From Allobosea sp. (GTDB lineage Bacteria > Pseudomonadota > Alphaproteobacteria > Rhizobiales > Beijerinckiaceae): 64,000 nt of DNA. Below are positions 33,134-40,876 of the stretch, one piece after another. The translations under genes and the position numbers were made by a program. Position 1 is the stretch's first letter. Every line of letters starts with the position of its first letter. Below the pieces are notes generated by a model. That model ran no database searches. It was not told where the DNA came from and was given only the letters and a program-made list of their open reading frames with translations. The stretch is taken from assembly GCA_024231975.1 (NCBI GenBank), contig JAAEQB010000091.1, positions 1 to 64,000 on the forward strand, read 5' to 3'.

Positions 33134-33768
33134 TACGCTGCCAGCGGCAGCGGCACGTCGAGCGGAAGAACCGGGGCGGTCAGGCCGCCGTTGCGTCGAA
33201 CGGCAGTGAGCGTGGCATCTTCGATCGGCAGCAGGCCAGCTACCGCTACGGTCGATCCAATGCGCTGCGGTGTGCCAAGACGCTCAAGGGTCCATCCGGC
33301 CCGACGCAAAATGCGCTCCATGCGCAGATCGGTGACGGTCGCGATCGACGCCAGTCCCCTCGCCTCGCCCCATTCGAGCATCGCGACGAACAGCATGAAT
33401 GTCGCTCGCCGGAGGCCTCCATCTGTCGTGGCGCCGGTTAGCTCGGTATCGACGCAGAAGCGGGAGCTTTCCGCGATCAGATCGGAACTTGGGGCATCTT
33501 CGCCGTCCAGAAGCTCCGGAAATGTGTCGGCCAGCATGTTCAGCCCAGTTGTCGGCAGCAGTCGCACGCAGCCGACCACCGTGCCGCGATCGGCAGCGAT
33601 TAGGTAGGTCGCATCTAGCGTGTCGTAGCTATCCATCTCAAGATCGCCCGTGGTCCCAACCGACCAGTCGAGCCGGTCTTTGAATACTTTCCGGCGCAGC
33701 CGGTGCATGCCCATCAGCAGCGTGATGTTGGCGCCATATCCGGCGCGGCTCAGTTCGACGACCTGCAT
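33133..33768 (-). CDS. traI: LuxI/TraI-family acyl-homoserine lactone synthase
   Basis: 211 residues. Family landmarks are present: M-RLRRKVFKDRLDW near residue 22-35 (the Arg and Phe/Trp of the active pocket), YLIAADRGTVVGCVRLLP, the ESSRFCVD stretch and the MFVAMLEWGEARGL-type helix. It joins an acyl chain to S-adenosylmethionine to make the quorum signal. It is the first gene of the transfer operon, 58 bases from a lux-box palindrome, and diverges from a LuxR gene, so conjugation is probably population-controlled as in Ti plasmids. Confidence 0.92.
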   Translation of the reverse strand: MQVVELSRAGYGANITLLMGMHRLRRKVFKDRLDWSVGTTGDLEMDSYDTLDATYLIAADRGTVVGCVRLLPTTGLNMLADTFPELLDGEDAPSSDLIAESSRFCVDTELTGATTDGGLRRATFMLFVAMLEWGEARGLASIATVTDLRMERILRRAGWTLERLGTPQRIGSTVAVAGLLPIEDATLTAVRRNGGLTAPVLPLDVPLPLAA

Positions 33769-33825
33769 GTCCAGCTCCGAATCGTTGATCTGCCGCCAAT
33801 CAATCAGACACGGGGCTCCGATCGT

Positions 33826-33846
33826 ACCTGTCGGATCTGACAGGGT
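33826..33846. promoter_or_regulatory. lux/tra-box operator between luxI and luxR
   Basis: The 18-bp core CCTGTCGGATCTGACAGG is a perfect 6+6+6 inverted repeat apart from its centre. The 20-base stretch from 33826 agrees with the classical lux box (ACCTGTAGGATCGTACAGGT) at 16 of 20 positions. It lies 58 bases before the luxI start and 120 bases before the luxR start, fitting an activator site at -40 of the luxI promoter. Confidence 0.8.
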
Positions 33847-33965
33847 GGATTCGCTCTAAAGTTGTGGCCCCTTTATCGCCACATCTTCGCGGCAAGGCCG
33901 TTCTCATCGATCGCAAGAGGATCATCAGGCGCGTGAAGCAAGGCGCCGCAACCCACGGAAACCGG

Positions 33966-34691
33966 ATGAAATCAGTGGAAATGGCCTATCAGGAGCTCGT
34001 CGACGGTCTGCACTCGTCGGCTGCGGAAGCAGAATTTGCGCGCGTCGGCCAGCGCGTCGCCGAGAGCATGGGCTTCCGATACTTCGCCTATCTCGGCTTC
34101 GGCGAAACCGATCCGATTTTGATCTCGTCTTATCCCAAGCGCTGGAGCGAGCACTATTTTACGGAAGGCTACCAGGACGTCGATCCCGTGGTCGCCTTCG
34201 CTCGAAACGGGCGCGCCACACTGCAGTGGACCCGCGAAGCCGCGCGTCAGTTTCCGCTGCGCGCCCAGAAGCGCCTTTTCGACGACGCAGACGAGTTTGG
34301 CATCCGCCATGGCGTCTCTGTCGCGATCGCCGGCGGCTTCAATCGTTTTGCCGCCTTCACCTTCGCTGTCGACGAAGTCAGTTCAGCACATGGAAGGATG
34401 GTCACTGAAGCGAATGATATCGTCCAGTTGATCGGGCTAACGTTCCACGCGCACGCCGATGCGAAACTGGGGCTGCAGTCTCCGCCCAATGACGCGATGC
34501 CGTTGACCCAGCGCGAGAGGGAATGTCTGACATGGGCTGCTCGCGGAAAATCGATGGAGGCGACCGCCATGATCATGGGGATCACGCCACGGGCGATTAA
34601 GTTTCACCTTGATAACGCCCGGGCGAACCTCGGAGCGGAGACGTTGCCGCAGGCTGTCGCCAATGCGCTCAAAGCACGGTGGATTGCCTGA
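33966..34691 (+). CDS. LuxR/TraR-family quorum-sensing regulator
   Basis: About 241 residues from the ATG at 33966. The N-terminal autoinducer-binding domain (about residues 15-165) has the usual aromatic pocket residues: GFRYFAYLGF, YPKRWSEHYFTEGYQDVDPVV, GIRHGVSVAI. The C-terminal LuxR helix-turn-helix begins LTQRERECLTWAARGKSMEATAMIMGITPRAIKFHLDNARANLG. It should bind the luxI-luxR box at 33826 when loaded with the lactone. An ATG at 33864 would add 34 residues; the inner start gives the normal family length. Confidence 0.9.
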   Translation: MKSVEMAYQELVDGLHSSAAEAEFARVGQRVAESMGFRYFAYLGFGETDPILISSYPKRWSEHYFTEGYQDVDPVVAFARNGRATLQWTREAARQFPLRAQKRLFDDADEFGIRHGVSVAIAGGFNRFAAFTFAVDEVSSAHGRMVTEANDIVQLIGLTFHAHADAKLGLQSPPNDAMPLTQRERECLTWAARGKSMEATAMIMGITPRAIKFHLDNARANLGAETLPQAVANALKARWIA

Positions 34692-34869
34692 CCGGTTTCA
34701 ACAATCTCGCTTTTGCGCTCGAGCTGAAGGCACGGCCTCCGGAACGTAAACACCTGAGAACCTGTTATAATTCCTCGGGCCGGACGTGAAAGGAACCACG
34801 TCGTCCAGCGCCATTAAGTATCTGTTAACCTTAAATCTCTGGACGGCAGGCGAGAATCATGGCCAACAT

Positions 34870-34909
34870 TTGTCGGGCGTAGGGCGATAAAACGTGCCTA
34901 GCCCGACAA
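34870..34909. promoter_or_regulatory. Stem-loop/inverted repeat upstream of repA
   Basis: TTGTCGGGC (34870-34878) is repeated inverted as GCCCGACAA (34901-34909), with the inner TAGG/CCTA also pairing. It ends 18 bases before the repA ATG. RepA proteins repress their own operon by binding inverted repeats here, so this is a good operator candidate. The rest of the 235-base luxR-repA gap holds a lone TATAAT (34766-34771) without a matching -35. Confidence 0.5.
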
Positions 34910-34927
34910 TGGGGTTCAGAATCGACA

Positions 34928-36142
34928 ATGATGCCGCAGGCGTTGACCACAATGCAGGGCGAGGATCCTGCGGACAAGATCGTCCGGCACGCCGGCATGC
35001 TCTCGGATCATCTGCAGGCACGGCGCAAGCAGATGTATCCGCCCAACGCGCAAAAGAGCCTCAGGCATTTCATGATACATGAAGTGTCCAGGCTGACGTC
35101 GATTCCTGAGTCGACCCTCAAGCTGATGTCGAATGAAGGCAAGGGCCCCGTCCCTGCCCGGCTCGAGAACAATCACCGCGCCTACACGCTGGCGCAGATC
35201 AACGCGCTTCGCGCGTTGTTCGCAGCGCAACGCCCCGCTGAAGCCTTGCGATTCCTGCCGCATCGGCGGGTCGGCGAGCATTTGCAGATATTGGCCGTCG
35301 CCAATTTCAAGGGCGGCAGCGCGAAGACGACGACGAGCGCCCATCTGGCGCATTACCTGGCGTTGCATGGCTATCGCGTTCTGGCGATCGATCTCGATCC
35401 GCAAGCTTCTCTGTCGGCGATGTTCGGCGCGCAGCCTGAAATGGATGTGCAGCACAACGAGACGATCTATGCCGCCCTTCGATACGACGACGAACGCCGC
35501 CCCATCGCGGAGATCATCCGGCCGACCTACTTCAGCGGGATCGACCTGATCCCGGGAAACATCGAGGTCATGGAGTACGAGCACGAAACGCCGCGCTTCC
35601 TTTCGAAACGCCAGGCTGGCTCGGACAGCATCTTTTTCGAGCGCCTTCGGCTCGCTCTGGCGGAGGTGGAGGACGATTACGACGTCGTCATCCTCGATAC
35701 GCCGCCATCGCTCGGGTTCTTGACGCTGGGCGCGATCTACGCGGCGACCGGGCTGCTCGTGACCGTGCACCCCGCGATGCTCGACGTGATGTCGATGAGC
35801 CAGTTCCTCCTGATGATGGGGGACCTGATCTCGGTGATCCGCGACGCCGGAGCCACGATGAGCCAAGATTTTCTGCGCTACGTGGTGACGCGGCACGACC
35901 CGATGGACCAATCGCAGGTCCATGTCGTGACCATGCTTCGCCATCTCTTCACCGAGGACGTTCTCACATCGACCGCTGTTGAAAGCGCCGCCATCGAGAC
36001 GGCGGGCCTGGCGAAGCGCACGTTGTACGAGCTCGAGCCTGGCAACATCTCAGCAGCGACAGCCAAACGCGCGCGCGAGTCCGTCGATGCCGTCAACGAC
36101 CAGATCCTCAGCCTGATTAAGCAAAGCTGGGGCCGGACATGA
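34928..36142 (+). CDS. repA: RepA plasmid partition ATPase and repressor
   Basis: 404 residues. An N-terminal helix-turn-helix region (about 40-110: MIHEVSRLTSIPESTLKLM) precedes a ParA ATPase with deviant Walker A (NFKGGSAKTTTSAHLAHYLAL, about residue 121) and Walker B (YDVVILDTPPSLG). RepA separates plasmid copies with RepB and represses repABC transcription. Overlap with repB is ATGA. The order repA-repB-repC with an antisense RNA marks a repABC replicon. Confidence 0.95.
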   Translation: MMPQALTTMQGEDPADKIVRHAGMLSDHLQARRKQMYPPNAQKSLRHFMIHEVSRLTSIPESTLKLMSNEGKGPVPARLENNHRAYTLAQINALRALFAAQRPAEALRFLPHRRVGEHLQILAVANFKGGSAKTTTSAHLAHYLALHGYRVLAIDLDPQASLSAMFGAQPEMDVQHNETIYAALRYDDERRPIAEIIRPTYFSGIDLIPGNIEVMEYEHETPRFLSKRQAGSDSIFFERLRLALAEVEDDYDVVILDTPPSLGFLTLGAIYAATGLLVTVHPAMLDVMSMSQFLLMMGDLISVIRDAGATMSQDFLRYVVTRHDPMDQSQVHVVTMLRHLFTEDVLTSTAVESAAIETAGLAKRTLYELEPGNISAATAKRARESVDAVNDQILSLIKQSWGRT

Positions 36143-37167
36143 TGGGCAAGCGTGCCGGCGGCAAATCGATCCTGGCGAACTTTGGCTCCTTCTCCCAGCC
36201 CGACACAGCGGCTCCGGATGTGCCGGGTGCGGACGCCGGTTCGATGGCGGCGCAGCCGCTGGCCAGGGTTGGGGCGGGCGTGATCGGAGCGACACAGCGC
36301 TCGCTTACTGAGTTGCGGGAGGAGCGCGATCGCCTGATGGCGCTTGTCGATGCCGGCGGCGGAGTGGATATCGATCCCAAGCTGATCGACCCCTCCCCTT
36401 TCCCCGACCGATTGCCCGATGACGATGATCTCGATTTCGCTGCGCTAAAGACGCTGATCTCGGAGGAGGGTCAGAAGGTCCCGATCCAGGTTCGCCGGCA
36501 CCCATCGCATGAGGGCCGCTATCAGGTCGTCTACGGGCATCGGCGGTGGCGGGCCGCATCCGATCTTGGAATCAAGGTCAAGGCGACGATTCTCGCGCTG
36601 TCGGATGTCGAGCTCGTCGTCGCCCAAGGCATCGAAAATGCCGCGCGCCAGGATCTGAGCTGGGTCGAACGCGCGCTGTTCGCCAAGCGCATGGATGATG
36701 CGGGGATCAGGTCGCGCGATGTCCGAGCCGCTTTGTCCGTGGACGATCCGGAACTGGCAAGGTTGCGAGCGGTTTCCCGGGCCCTACCGGTCGAGATCAT
36801 CGAAGCGATCGGTCGGGCGCCGAAGGTTGGGCGACCTCGCTGGACGGCGTTGGCAGCTGCGATCGGCAACGACACCTCGGCTCTCGATAGAGTGAGGAAG
36901 GCCTTGTCAGATGACAAGGTGTCAGCGCTTCCGTCGGACGAGCGGTTCAAATGGGCGTTGGCCGCGGTAACGCCGCCTGTTGCGCGACCGCGCCGGGAAA
37001 TGAAGCTGAGGTGCCCGGCTGGAAGGGTCGTCGGCAAGGCGATGTTTTCGAACGACGACGTCCGATTGTCGGTCTCGGCGGGTCACGGTCAGGCTTTCAG
37101 CGCTTTCCTCGAGGGGGAGCTGCCGGTGCTCATGGAGCGGTTTTTTTCCCGAGAGGGCGAGGCGTGA
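36139..37167 (+). CDS. repB: RepB plasmid partition DNA-binding protein
   Basis: 342 residues of the ParB family. The ParB/Srx-like part has SPFPDRLPDDDDLDFAALKTLISEEGQKVPIQVRRHPSHEGRYQVVYGHRRWRAASDLG, then VVAQGIENAARQDLSWVERALFAKRM, the helix-turn-helix region and a C-terminal dimer domain. It binds parS sites for segregation. I could not identify a parS palindrome by eye in this window. Its stop precedes the 276-base antisense RNA region. Confidence 0.95.
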   Translation: MMGKRAGGKSILANFGSFSQPDTAAPDVPGADAGSMAAQPLARVGAGVIGATQRSLTELREERDRLMALVDAGGGVDIDPKLIDPSPFPDRLPDDDDLDFAALKTLISEEGQKVPIQVRRHPSHEGRYQVVYGHRRWRAASDLGIKVKATILALSDVELVVAQGIENAARQDLSWVERALFAKRMDDAGIRSRDVRAALSVDDPELARLRAVSRALPVEIIEAIGRAPKVGRPRWTALAAAIGNDTSALDRVRKALSDDKVSALPSDERFKWALAAVTPPVARPRREMKLRCPAGRVVGKAMFSNDDVRLSVSAGHGQAFSAFLEGELPVLMERFFSREGEA

Positions 37168-37280
37168 TTTCGGCGACCTGCGAAAAGCTTGTCATCTGAC
37201 AAGGTCGAGCAGGGCAATGGAGGCGGCGAAGGCATTGGCCGAAGCCGGATGATGGTGCAACAAACTAAGAGGTAGCCTAG

Positions 37281-37336
37281 GCAAAAAGAAAGGCCCCCGA
37301 AACAGCGTCTCGGAAGCCCCTCTCATTAGTCTGGCG
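37281..37336 (-). ncRNA. repABC counter-transcribed RNA (incompatibility RNA)
   Basis: An antisense RNA of about 55 bases is predicted between repB and repC. It has a well-spaced promoter at 37343-37371 and a strong Rho-independent terminator at 37283-37318. Size, place and orientation are those of the ctRNA that limits RepC translation in repABC plasmids by pairing with the repC leader. Exact ends are estimated. Confidence 0.85.
37283..37318 (-). terminator. Rho-independent terminator of the ctRNA
   Basis: On the minus strand a 12-bp stem (GGCTTCCGAGAC paired with GTTTCGGGGGCC, loop GCT, 37318-37292, with G-U pairs) is followed by TTTCTTTTT (37291-37283). Confidence 0.88.
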
Positions 37337-37342
37337 ACAATG

Positions 37343-37371
37343 AGAATCCCACTTCCGCGAATCACAGTCAA
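37343..37371 (-). promoter_or_regulatory. Promoter of the ctRNA
   Basis: Minus-strand TTGACT (37371-37366), exactly 17 bases, GATTCT (37348-37343): a near-consensus housekeeping promoter, firing toward the terminator and away from repC. Confidence 0.85.
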
Positions 37372-37443
37372 GAGTCTCCGTCAGGAGATTGGACGCCTTT
37401 TTGGTGTGCGCTTTCGCTTTGCCTGAAGCTGAAGGGCAAAACC

Positions 37444-38673
37444 ATGACGCGACTATCCGTAACGACGCCCTTTGGGCGGCGATCGCTGACCCTTGCCCAT
37501 GTGGCGAGCCAGGCGAGCGCGAAGACACGGGCGCCTGAAAAGGCGGTCCACAAATGGAATATCTTCCGTGCGATCTGCACGGCCAAGAACGCGCTGGGCA
37601 TCCCTGAGCGGGCGCTGGCGGTGTTGGATGCGCTGCTGTCGTTCCACCCGGAAACCGTCCTGACCGGCGAAGGTCTCGTCGTCTTCCCGTCGAACAACCA
37701 ACTCGGCTTGCGTGCCCATGGCATGCCGATGGCGACGCTAAGGCGCCATCTGGCGGCGCTGGTTGACGCCGGCCTGATCGTCCGGCGCGACAGCCCCAAC
37801 GGCAAGCGCTACGCGCGCAAGGGCAGGGGAGGGGAGATCGAGTTTGCTTTTGGCTTCGACTTAGCTCCCCTCGTCGTGCGCGCGGAGGAATTCGAAGCCT
37901 TGGCGGCCGAGGTCGAAGCCGAGGCACGGGCGCTGCGCTTGGTTCGCGAGCGGATCACGATCTGCCGGCGTGACATCGCAAAGATGATCGCGACAGGGAT
38001 CGAAGAAGGCGTCCCGACGCGGGCAGCAGGGCAGGGGCCGGCCGACTGGGCCGAGATCCACCAGATCTATCGCGGCATTATGGTGCGGATTCCGCGCAGC
38101 GCGACCCGCCTGGCACTCGAGCCGATTGCCGATGAGCTGTCGCTGCTTGCCGATGAAATTCTCAACCTGCTGGAAACTCATATCAAAAATCAGAATATGA
38201 GCGGCAATGAGTCTCAGAATGAGCGTCACATACAGAATTCAAATCCAGACTCCCCTGTTGATCTTGAACCTCGCTTTCCAGAAAGCAGGGGGGCTGGTTT
38301 GGAGATCGTGCCGGAACCGAAGCGGGTGCCGGACGGATCGTTCCCGCTCGGGATGGTGTTGGACGCCTGTCCCGACCTGATCGATTATTCGAAGGGAGGG
38401 ATTGCGAACTGGCGCGACTTTTTGGCGACCGTCGCTGTGGTCCGGCCCATGCTGGGGATCAGTCCGACCGCCTGGGAGGAAGCGATCGGCGTCATGGACG
38501 AGGTTCAGGCGTCGATCGTCGTGGCGGCGATCCTGCAGCGCGGCGAGGCGATTTCCAGCGCCGGCGGCTATCTGCGCGAGCTGACGCGAAAGGCGCAAGC
38601 GACGGAGTTTTCGCTCGGGCCGATGCTGATGGCGCTGATCGGCAGTCGACGGCGTGAGAAGAAGCGGGCGTGA
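37444..38673 (+). CDS. repC: RepC replication initiator
   Basis: 409 residues, the usual RepC size. The N-terminal half holds the winged-helix DNA-binding part (KWNIFRAICTAKNALGIPERALAVLDALLSFHPET ... VVFPSNNQLGLRAHGMPMATLRRHLAALVDAGLIVRRDSPNGKRYA). The C-terminal part (FPLGMVLDACPDLIDYSKGGIANWRDFLATVAVVRPMLGIS) is conserved in the family. RepC starts replication at an origin within its own gene. Its leader is the target of the ctRNA at 37281-37336. AAGGGC precedes the ATG. Confidence 0.95.
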   Translation: MTRLSVTTPFGRRSLTLAHVASQASAKTRAPEKAVHKWNIFRAICTAKNALGIPERALAVLDALLSFHPETVLTGEGLVVFPSNNQLGLRAHGMPMATLRRHLAALVDAGLIVRRDSPNGKRYARKGRGGEIEFAFGFDLAPLVVRAEEFEALAAEVEAEARALRLVRERITICRRDIAKMIATGIEEGVPTRAAGQGPADWAEIHQIYRGIMVRIPRSATRLALEPIADELSLLADEILNLLETHIKNQNMSGNESQNERHIQNSNPDSPVDLEPRFPESRGAGLEIVPEPKRVPDGSFPLGMVLDACPDLIDYSKGGIANWRDFLATVAVVRPMLGISPTAWEEAIGVMDEVQASIVVAAILQRGEAISSAGGYLRELTRKAQATEFSLGPMLMALIGSRRREKKRA

Positions 38674-38757
38674 CCGTGATGCGGCGCTGCACCGCTCGGT
38701 CCGGATGTTTTGACGAGGCCAATCGAGGCCTTGCAGGCGCCGCCGCGAAGGTCTGTG

Positions 38758-39069
38758 ATGCCGGTCATGGCAAAACTCTCCCGTGCGATCCTGACGGTGC
38801 TTCTTTCCGGGCGTCATGCGGCGCTCGGCGGACGATTATCGCGTGACAGGGCGACCAATTTGGCGCGGATCGCGTCGGCCTATATCCGGTTCGAGCTTGA
38901 GCAGGAGAAGGGCATTGGACCTGCACGAGCGGCAGATGTTGAGTGCTGGCTGTCGGGGCAGGGGTTGTCACTGCGGGTCAAACGGGATGACGCGGTCTCG
39001 GCGATCGCTCTCGCAGAGCTGACTACCGCGGGCGGCACGGAGCAGGTGGCCAGCGCGGAATTTCCATGA
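38758..39069 (+). CDS. Conserved hypothetical protein downstream of repC (103 aa)
   Basis: The ATG at 38758 has GAAGG 7-8 bases upstream. The protein is mostly helical: MAKLSRAILTVLLSGRHAALGGRLSRDRATNLARIASAYIRFELEQEKGIGPARAADVECWLSGQGLSLR. The GIGPARAADVECWL stretch resembles a helix-hairpin-helix turn. It overlaps the next gene by four bases (ATGA). Function unknown; adjacency to repC suggests a plasmid maintenance role. Confidence 0.6.
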   Translation: MPVMAKLSRAILTVLLSGRHAALGGRLSRDRATNLARIASAYIRFELEQEKGIGPARAADVECWLSGQGLSLRVKRDDAVSAIALAELTTAGGTEQVASAEFP

Positions 39070-39398
39070 CGCATGCCACCTTTTGCCCGGCGAAGATGTG
39101 CCCGTTGTTCGCATCCGACGGATCGACTTTCAGCGGTACGGGGAATTCCCCTTGCGAGCGTGACGGGTGCCGCTGGTTCGATGGCAAGATCTGCCAGGCT
39201 GGTCGCGTGGCCACCGGGAGGTGGCGATGGCCTCAGCCGGGGAGGGTGGTTCCTCCCCGGCTGAACGATCCGATGCGTCGCCGCACGTTCGATTGTCTGC
39301 GGGCGTCTGAATGCACCTGGCAGCAGAAATTGCCCGGCGCGTTGTGCGCTCCGCGCCGCGCACTCGCACATGGGCTTGATCCGCGCTACTGCCGATAA
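39066..39398 (+). CDS. Conserved hypothetical Cys-rich protein (110 aa)
   Basis: Nine Cys in a soluble protein without signal peptide: FCPAKMCPLF, SPCERDGCRWFDGKICQAG, FDCLRASECTWQQ, LCAPRRA, RYCR. The spacing suggests one or two zinc-binding sites. The gene is coupled to the previous one by an ATGA overlap. I know no name for the family. Confidence 0.6.
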   Translation: MTHATFCPAKMCPLFASDGSTFSGTGNSPCERDGCRWFDGKICQAGRVATGRWRWPQPGRVVPPRLNDPMRRRTFDCLRASECTWQQKLPGALCAPRRALAHGLDPRYCR

Positions 39399-39715
39399 GC
39401 TGCTATCGCGGGCGGTCGTCAGCGCGCTCTTCACGGCGCAGTACGTGCACCAGCGCGGCGCGCCCTGTCTTCCTGCCAGCGCGCCTCGACCCGGTCGGGA
39501 TCCGATCGCGGTCCATGACGACCATGCGCAGCATGCCGAGCTTGACCGAAACCTCCGAGATCAACGAGAGCTCGTCTTCGGACAGGCGCCAGGGCCGCTG
39601 TCGCTTTCCCTTCCTAATTTCACTTTGAACCGCTTAAGGCGACAGCGACGTCTTGCATTCCCTTTTCAATTTCATGTCCTTCTGCCGAAGAGCATGATCT
39701 CATTGCGCTTTCCGC
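39399..39715. other. 317-base gap between the Cys-rich gene and the recombinase
   Basis: No gene with a normal start is seen. On the minus strand a 76-codon frame (39633-39403) stays open and reads QRPWRLSEDELSLISEVSVKLGMLRMVVMDRDRIP, which looks protein-like, but it lacks an ATG or GTG before the conserved-looking part. It may be the remnant of a small gene. Confidence 0.35.
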
Positions 39716-40825
39716 TCAGAGTCCGGCTGCTTTCGTCAGGTTGACACGGAAGCGATCGCGTCGGCGCTGGTAGCGTCGGGTCATCTCGGCCGAGGCGTGG
39801 CCGAGTTGGCGCTGGATGTGCGCTTCGTCGACCTCCGCGGAGGAGGCGAGCCCGGCGCGCAGCGAATGCCCGGCGAAGGCGAGGGCCCGTTCGCCTTCGG
39901 TCAGGTCGCCGCGGACGCCCGCGGCCAGTGCGAGCTTCTGGACCAGGCGGGCGACATGGCGATCAGTGAGACGCTGCGATTGCACGCCGCCATTGGCGAT
40001 GGTCATCGGCCGGAACACGGGACCATCGACGATGCGGCCGAGTTTCAGCCAGGTTTCGAGCGCCTGGACAGGGCAGCTGCGGTCTGACGAGCCTCTAGCG
40101 ATCTCGACAGTGCGCCAGCCGGTCTTGCCGTCGATGGTGAGAATGAGCCCGCCGTCGAGAATCTCGATCCAGCCGCGGCCGTCATCGCTCTGGCTGGGGC
40201 CGCAATCGAGCCCGGTGATCTCGGAACGGCGCAGGCCGCCGGCGAACCCGATCAGCAGGATGGCGCGATCGCGCCAGCCGCGCAGGTTCTGCTGGAGCAT
40301 CGCGACCATCGCCAGAATGTCCTCGGCGAACAGCGCCTCCTTCTGGCGCGGTGGCCGGCCGTGGCTGCGGCGGATGCCGGCCATGACATCGACGATGTGG
40401 CGATCCTGGCGGGGGAGGGGAGTTCCAGCGCTGCGATAGGTCGTGGTGATCGCCGCCAGTCGCCGCTCGATCGTCGAGACGGCGGCTTTTGCGATGCCCT
40501 GGCCGTCGGCCGATGCGGCGATGAACAACCCAACCACGCGCGGGTCGGGAACTCGCGAGTCAAAGCCCTGGCGTCGGCACCAGCGTTCGAACTGCGTCCA
40601 ATCCGAGGCGTAGGCGCGGGCGGTGTTGGCGCTGTCTTTGGCCCTGGCGTAGCCGCGCGCCGCACCGGCCAGCCTTTCGAGTTCCGGGTTTTGCAGGCCT
40701 GCTGCGGCGGCGGCGTCGAAACCCGACAGCTGCGGCGTCGTGCCTAGCGCCGTCGATCGCGCCAGGCCGTCCTCCGGTCGACCGGAGGGCTGGTTTAGCG
40801 CTTCGAATTCGGCGGAATCGGGCAT
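39716..40825 (-). CDS. Tyrosine site-specific recombinase
   Basis: 369 residues with SAM-like core-binding domain (about 50-150: ANTARAYASDWTQFERWCRRQGF) and a catalytic domain. Catalytic residues are visible: Arg near 199-200 (FAGGLRRSEITGL), the GHSLRAG box (H320, R323), H343 (QLGHASAEMTRRY) and nucleophile Tyr352. It could resolve plasmid dimers or move a cassette. It diverges from the DUF1403 gene, from which it is separated by 51 bases. Confidence 0.88.
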   Translation of the reverse strand: MPDSAEFEALNQPSGRPEDGLARSTALGTTPQLSGFDAAAAAGLQNPELERLAGAARGYARAKDSANTARAYASDWTQFERWCRRQGFDSRVPDPRVVGLFIAASADGQGIAKAAVSTIERRLAAITTTYRSAGTPLPRQDRHIVDVMAGIRRSHGRPPRQKEALFAEDILAMVAMLQQNLRGWRDRAILLIGFAGGLRRSEITGLDCGPSQSDDGRGWIEILDGGLILTIDGKTGWRTVEIARGSSDRSCPVQALETWLKLGRIVDGPVFRPMTIANGGVQSQRLTDRHVARLVQKLALAAGVRGDLTEGERALAFAGHSLRAGLASSAEVDEAHIQRQLGHASAEMTRRYQRRRDRFRVNLTKAAGL

Positions 40826-40876
40826 TTGCGGAGGTTACGGAATCGTGTCCGATAAGGCAAGCTTACCGGACATGAA

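Noticed and set aside
34766..34771. TATAAT upstream of repA as the repA promoter
   Set aside because: No acceptable -35 element lies 16-18 bases upstream, so it stays unsupported.
34916..35944. 342-codon minus-strand frame opposite repA
   Set aside because: Shadow of repA; repA has all ParA motifs and is coupled to repB.
39370..39744. 124-codon plus-strand frame after the Cys-rich gene
   Set aside because: Low-quality composition, no leader, and it overlaps the end of the recombinase gene and the preceding gene.
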